This document shows positions 30,466 to 39,354 of a DNA stretch of 62,987 nt, in pieces (the stretch's first letter is position 1; the number at the start of each line of letters is the position of its first letter). This stretch comes from Nitrosomonas halophila (GTDB taxonomy: Bacteria > Pseudomonadota > Gammaproteobacteria > Burkholderiales > Nitrosomonadaceae), in NCBI RefSeq assembly GCF_900107165.1, contig NZ_FNOY01000013.1, positions 1-62,987 on the forward strand, in the 5' to 3' direction. The position numbers and the translations under genes are program-made. The notes under the pieces were generated by a model that saw nothing but the letters and a program-made list of their open reading frames with translations, was not told the DNA's origin and did no database searches.

Positions 30466-31209
30466 TCAGTAGACGGCATCACCGATTTTACGATTCAGTG
30501 CATCAATATTATTCAATGTGACGTGTTTGTTATTAATTGTGATGAGACCTTCTTCCTGCAGCTTGGAAAAGGATCGGCTGACAGTTTCCAGTTTCAGACC
30601 CAAATAACTGCCAATCTCTTCCCGGGTCATGCGTAGGATAAAACTGGTTGACGAATAACCGCGCTTGGACAATCGATCGGATAAATTAAGCAGAAAGGTT
30701 GTCAGCCGCTCCTCTGCGCGCATACTACCGAGCAACATCATGACACTGTGGTCTTGAACGATTTCTCGGCTCATAATTTTGTGAAATTGGCTCATTAGCA
30801 AGGGGATACTCCGCCCGATCTCTTCCAGCTTGTTGAAGGGAACTTCGCAGACCTCGCTATCATCGAGCGCCACGGTATCGCCGGCATGCTTGCCAAGACT
30901 GATCGCATCCAATCCCAGCAATTCTCCGGTCATATAAAAGCCTGTCACCTGCTGGCGTCCATCCGCCTTGAGTACACTCGTTTTAAAGAACCCATTCTTG
31001 ACGGCATAGAGCGACTTGAACGGGGATCCCGCGTGCAATAAAAATTCGCCCCGCCGTACTTTGAATTTATGATTAATCAACTTACCTAAAAGCTCAATTT
31101 CCTCATCCTCCAGCCCTACAGGCAAACACAGCTCGCGAAAGCTGCAGGTCATGCAACTCGATTTGTAAGGCGGTGTTGTGGAATTTCTGGCTAATGTGCT
31201 CTCTAACAA
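30466..31209 (-). CDS. fnr: FNR-type oxygen-sensing transcriptional regulator
   Basis: 247 residues with four cysteines placed as in FNR: Cys19, Cys22 and Cys28 (SCMTCSFRELCLP) plus Cys121 (DDSEVCEVPF). Together they can hold an oxygen-labile [4Fe-4S] cluster. The CRP effector-type domain follows, then a helix-turn-helix with TREEIGSYLGLKLETVSRSF, whose recognition helix carries the E..SR pattern that reads TTGAT half-sites. It probably switches genes for low-oxygen respiration. The nnrS and cytochrome genes are a few kb away but not in an operon with it. Confidence 0.93.
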   Translation of the reverse strand: MLESTLARNSTTPPYKSSCMTCSFRELCLPVGLEDEEIELLGKLINHKFKVRRGEFLLHAGSPFKSLYAVKNGFFKTSVLKADGRQQVTGFYMTGELLGLDAISLGKHAGDTVALDDSEVCEVPFNKLEEIGRSIPLLMSQFHKIMSREIVQDHSVMMLLGSMRAEERLTTFLLNLSDRLSKRGYSSTSFILRMTREEIGSYLGLKLETVSRSFSKLQEEGLITINNKHVTLNNIDALNRKIGDAVY

Positions 31210-31513
31210 GATCGAATCCTACCTATATGGAAATTTCAGTATTAACAATGCCACTAATATTTCGGCCAGAGCCATACAGCAAGCCGGCCACCAGCAACAC
31301 TCAACAAGCTACAACGCCAATCCCGCTGACCTGACGTGCACTCAGCTTGATAGTTTCTTGACCAAAGCAATGCTGAATCAATCATTGCGAGTGCAGTAAA
31401 GCCATCCGGAATTTTGCAGAATCCGCACATCCCGGATAGCCAATACTATACGTCACGATTGCTGTTTCCATAGCATGCATCGTGACTTGGCTTGTTATCT
31501 GCCTCGCTGTTAG
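31210..31513. other. Intergenic region between fnr and cytochrome c, no gene seen
   Basis: This lies upstream of fnr and downstream of the cytochrome c gene. It should hold the fnr promoter. I see no clear FNR box (TTGAT-N4-ATCAA) and no small gene with a credible start and ribosome-binding site. Confidence 0.4.
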
Positions 31514-31831
31514 CTATTGGGTCGCGCTATTCTCCAGCACATAATTTGCCAAGCTTTCCACTGAATCGCCCATCAGGTTCCGGAATGCAGGCATGCCCAT
31601 ACCCTTGCCGTTTCTCACGCGCTCGATAATCGCTTCCGGATTCGCCATTTCAGCCTTCAGGACCATGACGTTGCCATTTACCGGCGTATGGCATTCTACG
31701 CACGCTTCCTTAAAGATCTGTTCGCCCGTTGCATCCCCGCTAGGCATATAGTCACTAGTTCTGGAGCAACCACTCAACAAAATTAATGCGCTACTAGATA
31801 ATGCCAGCGACAAAGTAACAATTCTTCTCAT
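31514..31831 (-). CDS. Small c-type cytochrome lipoprotein
   Basis: 105 residues. The signal peptide has a lipobox-like LLSGC at residues 18-22. The haem-c motif CVECH follows about 22 residues later, and the distal axial ligand is probably the Met in GKGMGMPAFRNLMGD. The fold is a class I monohaem cytochrome. It should be membrane-anchored in the periplasm and shuttle electrons. A 16-bp tandem repeat lies directly upstream. Confidence 0.85.
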   Translation of the reverse strand: MRRIVTLSLALSSSALILLSGCSRTSDYMPSGDATGEQIFKEACVECHTPVNGNVMVLKAEMANPEAIIERVRNGKGMGMPAFRNLMGDSVESLANYVLENSATQ

Positions 31832-31844
31832 ATTTCTCTAGCTC

Positions 31845-31876
31845 CAATTCAAGTTATAATCAATTCAAGTTATAAT
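31845..31876. repeat. Perfect 16-bp tandem duplication
   Basis: CAATTCAAGTTATAAT occurs twice back to back, 14 bp upstream of the cytochrome c start and on the far side of the divergent DUF2490 gene. Each copy ends in TATAAT read on the plus strand, which could act as a -10 element. Promoter use is a guess. Confidence 0.8.
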
Positions 31877-32024
31877 CATTTGCAAAAGCAGGAATTAAGA
31901 AATTCCGGCCGAAGGTATTCCGAGTTTAGCACACCTGCGCCCCTTGCTAGCTTCAACTAGCAAAATCATGCACTGGCTGCGCTGGTGAAACTGTCCGATA
32001 AACCACTACCAACTTTCGACAACA

Positions 32025-32738
32025 ATGAAAAAAACGTTTTATCTCGCCAGCATTGCCATATTAGCCTTTTCGACGAAAACGATTCACGCGGCTGGCGTAA
32101 CCGAGGATTTCCAGACCTGGGGCAATATCACTGCGGTAGGCAATTTTGGAACACTTAACCAAGACTGGAAAAATTTCAAGTATTGGCTGGAAGGACAGGG
32201 ACGATTTGGCGACGACAGCTCACGATTCTCCCAAAGCCTCATACGACTTGGAGCCGGCTATGCTATTAACAGCAAAACCAGTATCTGGACCGGTTTTGCC
32301 TGGGCGCCAACCAGCAAACCATTCACTCAGAGTCCGTTTAACGAATACCGCATATGGCAACAATTGCTTTGGAATGATACCTTCTCCGATGCCGCAACGA
32401 TGCTGCGCTTTCGTCTCGAAGAGCGATTCTTCGACATCTCTCAAAGCGATGATGTCGCCTTCCGCTTCCGCCAACTGGCAAAATTAACACTACCCATTCC
32501 ATTTGCACCACAGGCATTCAGATTTGCCTTCACGAACGAAGTCTTCGTGCACTTGAACAATACCGATCAGGGCCTGAGGCGCGGCTTCGACCAGAACAGG
32601 GCTTTTGCAGGCATTGCCTACCGGTTCAATCAGGAAACGACCATGGAAGTCGGCTATATGAACCACTATATCAAAAAATATAAGCAAGCCGATCAAATGC
32701 AGCACATACTGTCCGTCAATTTGTACTTCAATTTCTAG
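32025..32738 (+). CDS. DUF2490 domain outer-membrane-like protein
   Basis: 237 residues with a signal peptide (FYLASIAILAFSTKTIHAAG) and a beta-rich body: DFQTWGNITAVGNFG, then YWLEGQGRFGDDSSRFSQSL and EYRIWQQLLWND; it ends SVNLYFNF, with a terminal Phe typical of outer-membrane beta-barrels. This is the DUF2490 family of putative outer-membrane barrels. No substrate is known. Divergent from the cytochrome gene. Confidence 0.8.
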   Translation: MKKTFYLASIAILAFSTKTIHAAGVTEDFQTWGNITAVGNFGTLNQDWKNFKYWLEGQGRFGDDSSRFSQSLIRLGAGYAINSKTSIWTGFAWAPTSKPFTQSPFNEYRIWQQLLWNDTFSDAATMLRFRLEERFFDISQSDDVAFRFRQLAKLTLPIPFAPQAFRFAFTNEVFVHLNNTDQGLRRGFDQNRAFAGIAYRFNQETTMEVGYMNHYIKKYKQADQMQHILSVNLYFNF

Positions 32739-32838
32739 TACATGTCCGCCAGCGAATCCGTTCGGGGGACCAGATTCGCCGCCCGCTCACCAGGCATGGC
32801 CCGATTACCCGGCCACAATGACGGCCATTTACCCGCCG

Positions 32839-34935
32839 TTAAAAATTGACATGCATGCCGACCATGGCCGAACGCCCCGGCAACGGCGCGCGATCCTTCA
32901 GGAATGAAGTATGCCGCCTGGCCTCCTCATTCAATAAATTGGCACCGCGTACAAAAATACTATAGTTTGCCGCCTGCCCCTCGAGCGTATAGCCCAATTG
33001 AATATTGAGCATCGTGTAACCGGCAGTGGCTGTTTCTAACGCAGCCGCATGGGTCTGTTTGTGCACGCGCATGACATCGACAATGCCACGCCAAGGTCCG
33101 CGTCCATAATTGAGCACACCCCCAAAGCGCAAGGGTGTCATGCGCGGCACAGATTCCCCTCCCGATAATCGCCCCCGGACATAATCAGTCCACAACCGCA
33201 CATCCAATTTTCCCCGGTTATCATTCAGCAAATGCGCAATGGTTTCGAATTCAACACCCAGCAGACGCGCGTTTGTCTGATGGTAATTCAGCAACAGCAA
33301 GCCATCTCCGTCTAGCCTGCCTTCCCGGTCGACACGGTCTGCCAGGCCATCCCCTGCCCGATCAACTGCCTGCAAGTAAATAAAATCATCGATCAGATTG
33401 GCAAATAAATTTAGAGTCCAATCCAGATAACCATCTCGTCTGCGCACATAAACATCGAAATTATTGGATTTTTCTTTGCGGAGAGAAGTGTTGCCCACTT
33501 CAAACGAACCCGTCGCAAAATGTGGCCCATTTGAGAACAATTCTTCCAGCGCTGGCGCACGCTGAGCATGCGTAATACTCGTCCCCAGTGCATAACCATC
33601 CAGAAACGCCCAATTCGCGCCACCGGAAATGCTGACAGCATTATGGCTGACCTTGAAATCATCCGCTTTACGTATAGCCTGTTGATGCTCATAACGCCCG
33701 CCCAGTTCAAAATGCCAGCGCCCGAGGGCCTGCTTCTCCAGCATGAAAACGCTGAGCGCATCCGACCGCGAGCCTGGAACAAAGGCTTCTTCTCCAGCTG
33801 TGGACAAATTACGATCCTGATACTGCAACCCCAACACGCCATCCCAGCCAGCCAGCGGCTGATGCAGCATTTCCACCCGGCCTTCCCATTCGCGATTATT
33901 CAACAGCGTCCCGACCTCATGACCTTCCAGCTCCTTATGCGTATGATCGTTGTAACCCCAGCGGGTTTTAACCATTTTCAGCCCCGGCAAAGGATCATAA
34001 ACCGCCCCCTTGATATCGAAGCGAGTTTGACGCTGCTTCACTCGCACATCATTATGATTTTCGTGATCTTCGTGCTCATGATGATCATGGCCATCATGAT
34101 CATCATGCCCGTCTTCACCCTCGGCATGAGGGTGATCGTGACCGGGCACACCATAGTGATTGCGAAAACGGCTGACTGCCACACCCAGAAATCCCTGTTC
34201 ACCCACATAGGACACACCACCGGAGAAATTTTCGGCCCGAATATCACTGTTCTTGAGCACACCCCTACGGGCGCCGTGCTCGGGCACTGCATCCGCATAA
34301 CCCGGAATTGAATAATCTTGGGTATGGCGCTTCATTCCATCCAAGTGAAAGGCAAAATTACCAGCACCTGCATTCAAGCGAAAGGCACCCGTAAAATCAT
34401 CGGCAACTGAATTGTAGTGGCCATAAAGATCGCCATTGATGTCTTCGGGCACAGCATCAAGAATACGGTGATTCACCACATTGACAATCCCACCACTGGC
34501 GCCGGAACCGTAAAGCAAGGTAGACGGGCCACGAAGAATCTCGATTTGCTCAGCGAACAATGGCTCGAGCGCCACTGCATGATCAGGGCTAATGGTCGAC
34601 ACATCCATTGCACCTATCCCATTCTCCAGCACGCGCACCCGCGGACCGCCCAGTCCACGGATCACAGGACGCCCGGCTCCCGGCCCAAAGTCACTAGCGG
34701 AAACGCCCAATTCTTGAGAAACGGTCTCCCCGATATTGCGCAAATCTCTGGTCAAAATATGCTCACGCTTCAGGACTGATACCGGCCGCACCATACTCGC
34801 CTCTGCCCGTTCCAAGGGATCTGCCCGAATGATCATGGGCTCCAGAGTCGGCACAAGCGGCACCTCCTGAGCATGGGCACCGGCCAGCACACCTACCAGG
34901 ATGACCGAACCGGCCAGCGTTTTCAGATCTTTCAT
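32839..34935 (-). CDS. TonB-dependent receptor, histidine-rich, ZnuD-like
   Basis: 698 residues: signal peptide to about residue 22 (LAGAHAQEVP), a plug domain with RPVIRGLGGPRVRVLENGIG and PSTLLYGSGASGGIVN, and a C-terminal barrel ending MVGMHVNF. A loop about residues 268-295 is packed with His, Asp and Glu (DHPHAEGEDGHDDHDGHDHH), as in ZnuD-type zinc receptors. It would import zinc or a zinc complex through the outer membrane using TonB. A 42-bp perfect palindrome lies 79 bp upstream and looks like a Zur operator. No inner-membrane zinc transporter is adjacent. Confidence 0.85.
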   Translation of the reverse strand: MKDLKTLAGSVILVGVLAGAHAQEVPLVPTLEPMIIRADPLERAEASMVRPVSVLKREHILTRDLRNIGETVSQELGVSASDFGPGAGRPVIRGLGGPRVRVLENGIGAMDVSTISPDHAVALEPLFAEQIEILRGPSTLLYGSGASGGIVNVVNHRILDAVPEDINGDLYGHYNSVADDFTGAFRLNAGAGNFAFHLDGMKRHTQDYSIPGYADAVPEHGARRGVLKNSDIRAENFSGGVSYVGEQGFLGVAVSRFRNHYGVPGHDHPHAEGEDGHDDHDGHDHHEHEDHENHNDVRVKQRQTRFDIKGAVYDPLPGLKMVKTRWGYNDHTHKELEGHEVGTLLNNREWEGRVEMLHQPLAGWDGVLGLQYQDRNLSTAGEEAFVPGSRSDALSVFMLEKQALGRWHFELGGRYEHQQAIRKADDFKVSHNAVSISGGANWAFLDGYALGTSITHAQRAPALEELFSNGPHFATGSFEVGNTSLRKEKSNNFDVYVRRRDGYLDWTLNLFANLIDDFIYLQAVDRAGDGLADRVDREGRLDGDGLLLLNYHQTNARLLGVEFETIAHLLNDNRGKLDVRLWTDYVRGRLSGGESVPRMTPLRFGGVLNYGRGPWRGIVDVMRVHKQTHAAALETATAGYTMLNIQLGYTLEGQAANYSIFVRGANLLNEEARRHTSFLKDRAPLPGRSAMVGMHVNF

Positions 34936-35013
34936 TTACCAAACCTTTTATTCACCATAGTTAATCCATTTGTTCAACCCACCCAGCGTCCTCAACTGGA
35001 CGTCCTACAACGA

Positions 35014-35055
35014 TCTGCTATATATGTTATGTTGCAACATAACATATATAGCAGA
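35014..35055. promoter_or_regulatory. 42-bp perfect palindrome, probable Zur operator
   Basis: The two halves, TCTGCTATATATGTTATGTTG and its exact reverse complement, give 42 bp with no mismatch. The core TATGTTATGTTGCAACATAA resembles the AT-rich GTTATRTTATAAC-type Zur boxes of proteobacteria. It lies 79 bp upstream of the His-rich receptor start and about 280 bp upstream of the small lipoprotein gene. Use as a Zur site is inference from core similarity and position; a cruciform or terminator role is possible. Confidence 0.65.
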
Positions 35056-35331
35056 CAATGAATTTCTCATACCCCCTCGCTAACCAAACCCGCATATAGC
35101 CTTGAGCCCCGTCGGGGCAACACCAACAGGAGTCAACACCCACTCGGAACGGTTGACGATTCCTGGATCCACCAATGCAGGAAAATCCAGGGACATTGCC
35201 CTCAGGAACACTCTTCCTGACAGCATTCACACCCTCGGCCATCGCTCGGGCCCACATCTCAGGTTGTATTAACTTTATGGTTATACTATCATTTACTACT
35301 TCTTATTAACTAAATAAACAAGAGGTCAATT
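35056..35331. other. Upstream region with an unassigned minus-strand frame
   Basis: An open frame on the minus strand (35027-35257) reads EGVNAVRKSVPEGNVPGFSC and so on, with no domain I can name. It has an odd composition compared with the neighbouring genes and overlaps the palindrome, so I do not call it a gene. It may be a remnant of a mobile element, or untranslated sequence upstream of the receptor. Confidence 0.35.
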
Positions 35332-35487
35332 GTGAAATATTTCTATTTCGTCATTGTGTTCATGGCAATTGCATTATCTGCCTGCGACTCGAAAAAACAC
35401 CCTATGGACAAGCCGCCTCCGTCCGCTTTTATCGAACGTGAAGCTGCTCCAAATGACCTTGATGCGGACAACGGCTCATCTGAGTAG
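35332..35487 (+). CDS. Small lipoprotein, 51 residues
   Basis: GTG start at 35332 preceded by AGAGGTCAATT (ribosome-binding site). The protein has a hydrophobic signal (YFYFVIVFMAIALSAC) with lipobox LSAC, so the mature part is about 33 residues, polar and acidic (HPMDKPPPSAF, then EAAPNDLDADNGSS). It is divergent from the His-rich receptor and shares the intergenic region with the palindrome. It resembles the small LptM-type lipoproteins only in size and shape. Function unknown. Confidence 0.7.
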   Translation: MKYFYFVIVFMAIALSACDSKKHPMDKPPPSAFIEREAAPNDLDADNGSSE

Positions 35488-35562
35488 AATACGTGTCATG
35501 AGTTTGCTTCATGAGCGCCATCATAACTAGTTGAATATCAAACGCTCTTGAATCCGAACCCG

Positions 35563-35611
35563 TGTATGACCGCTTCTTGATGCAATCCATTTCACAAGAA
35601 GCAGGTCATAC
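35563..35611. terminator. Strong hairpin between lipoprotein gene and nnrS
   Basis: GTATGACCGCTTCTTG pairs with CAAGAAGCAGGTCATAC, with one bulged base and a 15-nt loop. It lies between the 3' ends of two convergent genes. There is no T-run of note on either side, so it may be a bidirectional hairpin or a degenerate mobile palindrome rather than a standard terminator. Confidence 0.55.
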
Positions 35612-35648
35612 CTATGGATTTTCACATTAGAAATGTGACAGCTACTGC

Positions 35649-36887
35649 TCAGCCTGCCTTACCATCCACTCTCGCCCGCCAGTATATCGGCATATATTTT
35701 GCCGCCCACAGCAAGAAGCAGCTCAACCATATACCTCCCGCAGCCAAATAAAACGACGGCGCCAGAAATGCAATGGCAGGCACAATATCCGGCAAAATTC
35801 TGAGTAAAGTCGCAGCCTGAAACCCAATAAACAGCCACCACGTCACATTATCCAGTATTAACGGGCGGCCGGAATGGCCCAACGTGACGCGTGAAGCCAT
35901 GCCGATCACCATGCTGGCAAAAAAACCGATACTTAGTGCATGTAGAGGCGCCAGCCCCAATCCATAACGATACGCTGGCAGCTGCCAATCAAGCAACCCC
36001 TGCAAGGCGAACAACAGCATAGATATCCCTAGCCAGGCAAAGGCCACATGCAACACAGCCAGCAACCTGACACCAAAACTGCGCAAGAACCCCCAGACAA
36101 AACTAAGATACAACGCACATCCGGCCAGCAATAAATCCCCCCCCCAGGCATACTGCGAATAGCCCAGCAACTGCAGGAAACCATGCAGAACCGAGCACCC
36201 CACCATCAGCCACAACAGGCCATAGGGACGAACCAAGACATAATCCGTTAACACTCGACTAGAGAAAAAGGGAATCATCCGATGTGAAACGGTCACGACA
36301 ATCGGCAACAGGAAGAACCAGATACCAGCCTGGAGGGAAAAATCCAGAAAAACGCTGTTCTCGGTTATCACCCATAACAGGAAGGCGCCCAGACCCAGTC
36401 CACCTGCGGCCAATGCGATAGCGGCCATCCAGGCATGGCGCTTGTCCTCGGCGGGAGCCGTCAGCAGCACGTCAAACAGCAGAATGATCGCCTTCCCCCA
36501 TCCCATGAGCACCAGCCCGATGCCCGCAATCACAATCAATTCTCCGGCAAACAATCCTGCATAAAACAACATCGTTCCAGCCACCATCAGCATGCAAACC
36601 GTCATATATTGCCGTGGTTGAATTTTTTGACCATTCATCCAATTGGGAAAAGTCGTGAACAGAAATCCGAGGATGAAAAACGGAAAGAAGGTATAAATCA
36701 TCAGAAAGGCATGCGCCCAGATTGGCACGATGCTCCAGGCCATCACACCGGCTATCAGACCGAAACGCCCAGCTAAATCGAACACCCACCACAATATCGT
36801 CAATACTCCCTGCAGCGTCCCTGCCAGAAACAAACTGCGATGGGGCGCAGCTGACAACTGCCACCAGATATTCCGAAGTTTATTCAT
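35649..36887 (-). CDS. nnrS: NnrS family membrane protein
   Basis: A 412-residue haem- and copper-containing-type membrane protein with about twelve helices: HRSLFLAGTLQGVLTILWWV, HAFLMIYTFFPFFILGFLFTTFPNWM, the SHRMIPFFSSR motif, then PLHALSIGFFASMVIGMASR and TLGHSGRPL. NnrS proteins are linked to nitric-oxide stress and denitrification, which fits an ammonia oxidiser that handles NO. It is a single gene here. I see no clear NNR/FNR box in the 90 bp upstream. Confidence 0.92.
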   Translation of the reverse strand: MNKLRNIWWQLSAAPHRSLFLAGTLQGVLTILWWVFDLAGRFGLIAGVMAWSIVPIWAHAFLMIYTFFPFFILGFLFTTFPNWMNGQKIQPRQYMTVCMLMVAGTMLFYAGLFAGELIVIAGIGLVLMGWGKAIILLFDVLLTAPAEDKRHAWMAAIALAAGGLGLGAFLLWVITENSVFLDFSLQAGIWFFLLPIVVTVSHRMIPFFSSRVLTDYVLVRPYGLLWLMVGCSVLHGFLQLLGYSQYAWGGDLLLAGCALYLSFVWGFLRSFGVRLLAVLHVAFAWLGISMLLFALQGLLDWQLPAYRYGLGLAPLHALSIGFFASMVIGMASRVTLGHSGRPLILDNVTWWLFIGFQAATLLRILPDIVPAIAFLAPSFYLAAGGIWLSCFLLWAAKYMPIYWRARVDGKAG

Positions 36888-37012
36888 AATGCTTTCCTGT
36901 TAGATTCGATAGAGAATTGATTTGTTTGCATGCTAGCCCTTAACCAGGTAATTTTTAATCATGGCAGTTATTTGCTATGATGAAGGGCACAAGACGATTT
37001 CACACCTTTCTG

Positions 37013-37894
37013 ATGCCCAATATTGATTTGCATTCCCACTCGACTGCCTCCGACGGCATATTATCACCTACGCAACTGTTGGCGCATGCCGCCTCACGCG
37101 GCGTACAGGTACTGGCACTGACTGACCATGATGATGTCGCGGGACTGGTTGAAGCTGATTTTGCAGCACATGAAGAAAACATTCTGCTAATCAAAGGCGT
37201 TGAAATTTCTGTCACATGGCATGGACGCACGCTGCATATTATCGGGCTCGGCATTGACCCAAGTCATGCACCCTTAGCCAAGGGATTACAAAAGATCCGT
37301 GACGGCCGCACCGAACGTGCACGCCTCATCGCCGCACAGCTGGATAAATACGGGATTCACGGCAGCTTCGAAGGCGCTTGCGCCCAGGCCGGCGAAAGCA
37401 AGCTGATTGGGCGCACGCACTTTGCCCGCTTTCTGGTCGAAAGTGGGCATGCCAAAGATGTCAGATCCGTATTCAAAAAATTTCTTGTCAAGGGCAAGCC
37501 CGGTTACACGCCACATATCTGGACAACACTGGAGGAAGCAATTGGTTGGATACGTGGCAGCGGTGGCCAAGCTGTCATCGCACATCCGGCTCGCTATAAA
37601 TTGGGCAAAAATTTACTTGAACAATTGTTCCATGATTTTTGCGAACTGGGAGGCACGGGTATAGAGGTCGTCTCTTCCAGCCATACACCCGACCAGATCA
37701 GACAGTTTGCTCGATTGGCAACACGCTTCAATCTGCTTGCATCCAGTGGCTCCGATTATCACGGCCCGGGAGAAAGTTATTTCGATCTTGGCCGCTTACC
37801 GTCATTGCCGTCCGAATGCACACCCATCTGGCATGACTGGAACATTCCGCTTGATCGCAGCAATCAAGCCGATAATAAAATAATCGGACAATGA
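37013..37894 (+). CDS. rnm: PHP-domain phosphoesterase (RNase AM / YciV-like)
   Basis: 293 residues from MPNIDLHSHSTASDGILSPT. The PHP metal motifs are clear: DLHSHSTASDG, LALTDHDDVAGL, GVEISVTWHGRTLHIIGLGI, AVIAHPARYKL and ASSGSDYHGPGES. Family members remove 5' ends of short RNAs or dephosphorylate 3',5'-bisnucleotides. The frame extends 12 residues upstream, but this Met is the normal start. It probably shares a transcript with the yciO-like gene 86 bp downstream. Confidence 0.85.
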   Translation: MPNIDLHSHSTASDGILSPTQLLAHAASRGVQVLALTDHDDVAGLVEADFAAHEENILLIKGVEISVTWHGRTLHIIGLGIDPSHAPLAKGLQKIRDGRTERARLIAAQLDKYGIHGSFEGACAQAGESKLIGRTHFARFLVESGHAKDVRSVFKKFLVKGKPGYTPHIWTTLEEAIGWIRGSGGQAVIAHPARYKLGKNLLEQLFHDFCELGGTGIEVVSSSHTPDQIRQFARLATRFNLLASSGSDYHGPGESYFDLGRLPSLPSECTPIWHDWNIPLDRSNQADNKIIGQ

Positions 37895-37980
37895 AACAAT
37901 ATGCTTTTTTTCCAGCAAATTCATTTACAGTACGCGAGGCTGGCTATAATTCCAACCCTTAACAGTAAATAATATTGACC

Positions 37981-38613
37981 ATGGCTCAATTTTTTTCCAT
38001 ACACACGCAAACCCCGCATTTGAGGTTGATTCGCCAGGCGGTGGATATTGTACGCAAAGGTGGAGTGATCGTTTATCCCACCGACTCCTGCTATGCTCTG
38101 GGTTGCCAAATAGGCAACAAAGAAGCAATGGATCGCATCCGCGTCATTCGCAAAGTCGATAAAAATCACCATTTCACCCTGGTATGCCGGGATCTGGCCG
38201 AAATTGCAACCTATGCCAAGGTGGACAATGCGCAATACCGCCTGCTCAAGGCCACCACGCCAGGCAGTTATACCTTCATTCTGGCCGCTACACGCGAAGT
38301 CCCGCGCCGCCTGCAGCATCCCAAACGGCACACGATTGGGTTGCGCATCCCGGAGCATCCTGTCGCACACGCACTGCTGGCTGAGCTTGACGAACCATTG
38401 CTGAGCTCGACGCTGATCCTACCCGGCGATGAATTGCCTTTGAATGATGGAGAGAAAATTCGTGAACGCCTAGAGCACCAGGTTGAATTGGTGATGGACA
38501 GCGGTTCCTGTGGTACCGAAATGACCACCGTAATCGATTTAACCCAGGATATGCCGGCATTAATCCGCTCGGGGAAAGGCAGCCTCTCACCGTTTGGATT
38601 TACTCATGGATAG
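37981..38613 (+). CDS. YrdC/YciO-type (threonylcarbamoyl-AMP synthase-like) protein
   Basis: 210 residues from MAQFFSIHTQTPHLRLIRQA. The YrdC fold is seen in GGVIVYPTDSCYALGCQIGN, DKNHHFTLVCRDLAEIATYA, PGSYTFILAATREVPRRL and TIGLRIPEHPVA. It resembles the YciO branch, whose role in tRNA t6A synthesis is less certain than that of TsaC. The stop overlaps the start of the peptidase gene by 8 bp, so they are probably coupled. Confidence 0.88.
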   Translation: MAQFFSIHTQTPHLRLIRQAVDIVRKGGVIVYPTDSCYALGCQIGNKEAMDRIRVIRKVDKNHHFTLVCRDLAEIATYAKVDNAQYRLLKATTPGSYTFILAATREVPRRLQHPKRHTIGLRIPEHPVAHALLAELDEPLLSSTLILPGDELPLNDGEKIRERLEHQVELVMDSGSCGTEMTTVIDLTQDMPALIRSGKGSLSPFGFTHG

Positions 38614-39271
38614 CATCATTCAGGGCATTACCATTTATGCGCTGCCAGTCATCTTCGCGATCACCCTGCACGAAGCAGCACATGGCTATGTCGCCAAGCA
38701 TTTTGGCGATCTGACCGCTGAAATGGCCGGACGTATCAGCCTGAACCCAGTCCGGCATATCGATCCAGTTGGCACCATACTCGTTCCACTGACCATGTTT
38801 GTCACCAGCAAACTTATGATGGGTGGCGGCTTCCTTTTCGGCTGGGCCAAGCCCGTCCCGGTCAATTTCAATCAATTGCGGCGGCCGAAACGCGACATGC
38901 TATGGGTTGCCGCTGCCGGGCCGGCTGCCAACCTGCTCATGGCTTTTTTCTGGGCGGCAGTCATCAAGCTGGGCCTGGCTTTTCCGGAAAGCACCTACGC
39001 CAAACCATTAATCCTGATGGGCATTGCTGGCATTGAAATCAATGTCATTCTGATGGTTTTGAATTTATTGCCACTCCCGCCCCTCGATGGCGGCCGTATC
39101 GCGGTCAGCTTACTGCCTAATAAGCTTGCCTGGAAATTTGCCCAAATAGAACCCTATGGTTTCATAATATTACTGACGCTCTTGATCAGCGGCGCTTTGG
39201 GGGTTGTCTTGTGGCCCCTAATCAAGTTTACCAAGCAAATGATCGTCATGCTTTTCGGTCTTTATGTGTAA
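38606..39271 (+). CDS. Site-2 protease family (M50) membrane protein
   Basis: 221 residues: zinc motif HEAAH in IFAITLHEAAHGYVAKHFGD, FGWAKPVPVNFNQLRRPKRD, AAAGPAANLLMAF and the third ligand in NLLPLPPLDGGRIAVS. It is the short type (no PDZ) found near trpS and scpAB in many betaproteobacteria. I start it at 38606; an upstream Met at 38594 is in frame. Substrate unknown. Confidence 0.9.
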   Translation: MDSIIQGITIYALPVIFAITLHEAAHGYVAKHFGDLTAEMAGRISLNPVRHIDPVGTILVPLTMFVTSKLMMGGGFLFGWAKPVPVNFNQLRRPKRDMLWVAAAGPAANLLMAFFWAAVIKLGLAFPESTYAKPLILMGIAGIEINVILMVLNLLPLPPLDGGRIAVSLLPNKLAWKFAQIEPYGFIILLTLLISGALGVVLWPLIKFTKQMIVMLFGLYV

Positions 39272-39354
39272 GTTATAAACTACATTGCATCACGTTTCCA
39301 TATCGCTGGAAATTTCCATTTATTTCATTTTAATGTTGTTTAAGGTTTCATAAA

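Noticed and set aside
33568..34311. Plus-strand frame with an Ile/Met-rich run (MIMAIMIIMPV)
   Set aside because: It is the reverse of the His/Asp-rich loop of the TonB-dependent receptor; the hydrophobic run is a shadow of CAT/GAT codons.
35027..35257. Minus-strand frame of 76 codons upstream of the receptor
   Set aside because: It overlaps the palindrome, has no clear ribosome-binding site and no recognised domain; kept only as an unassigned stretch.
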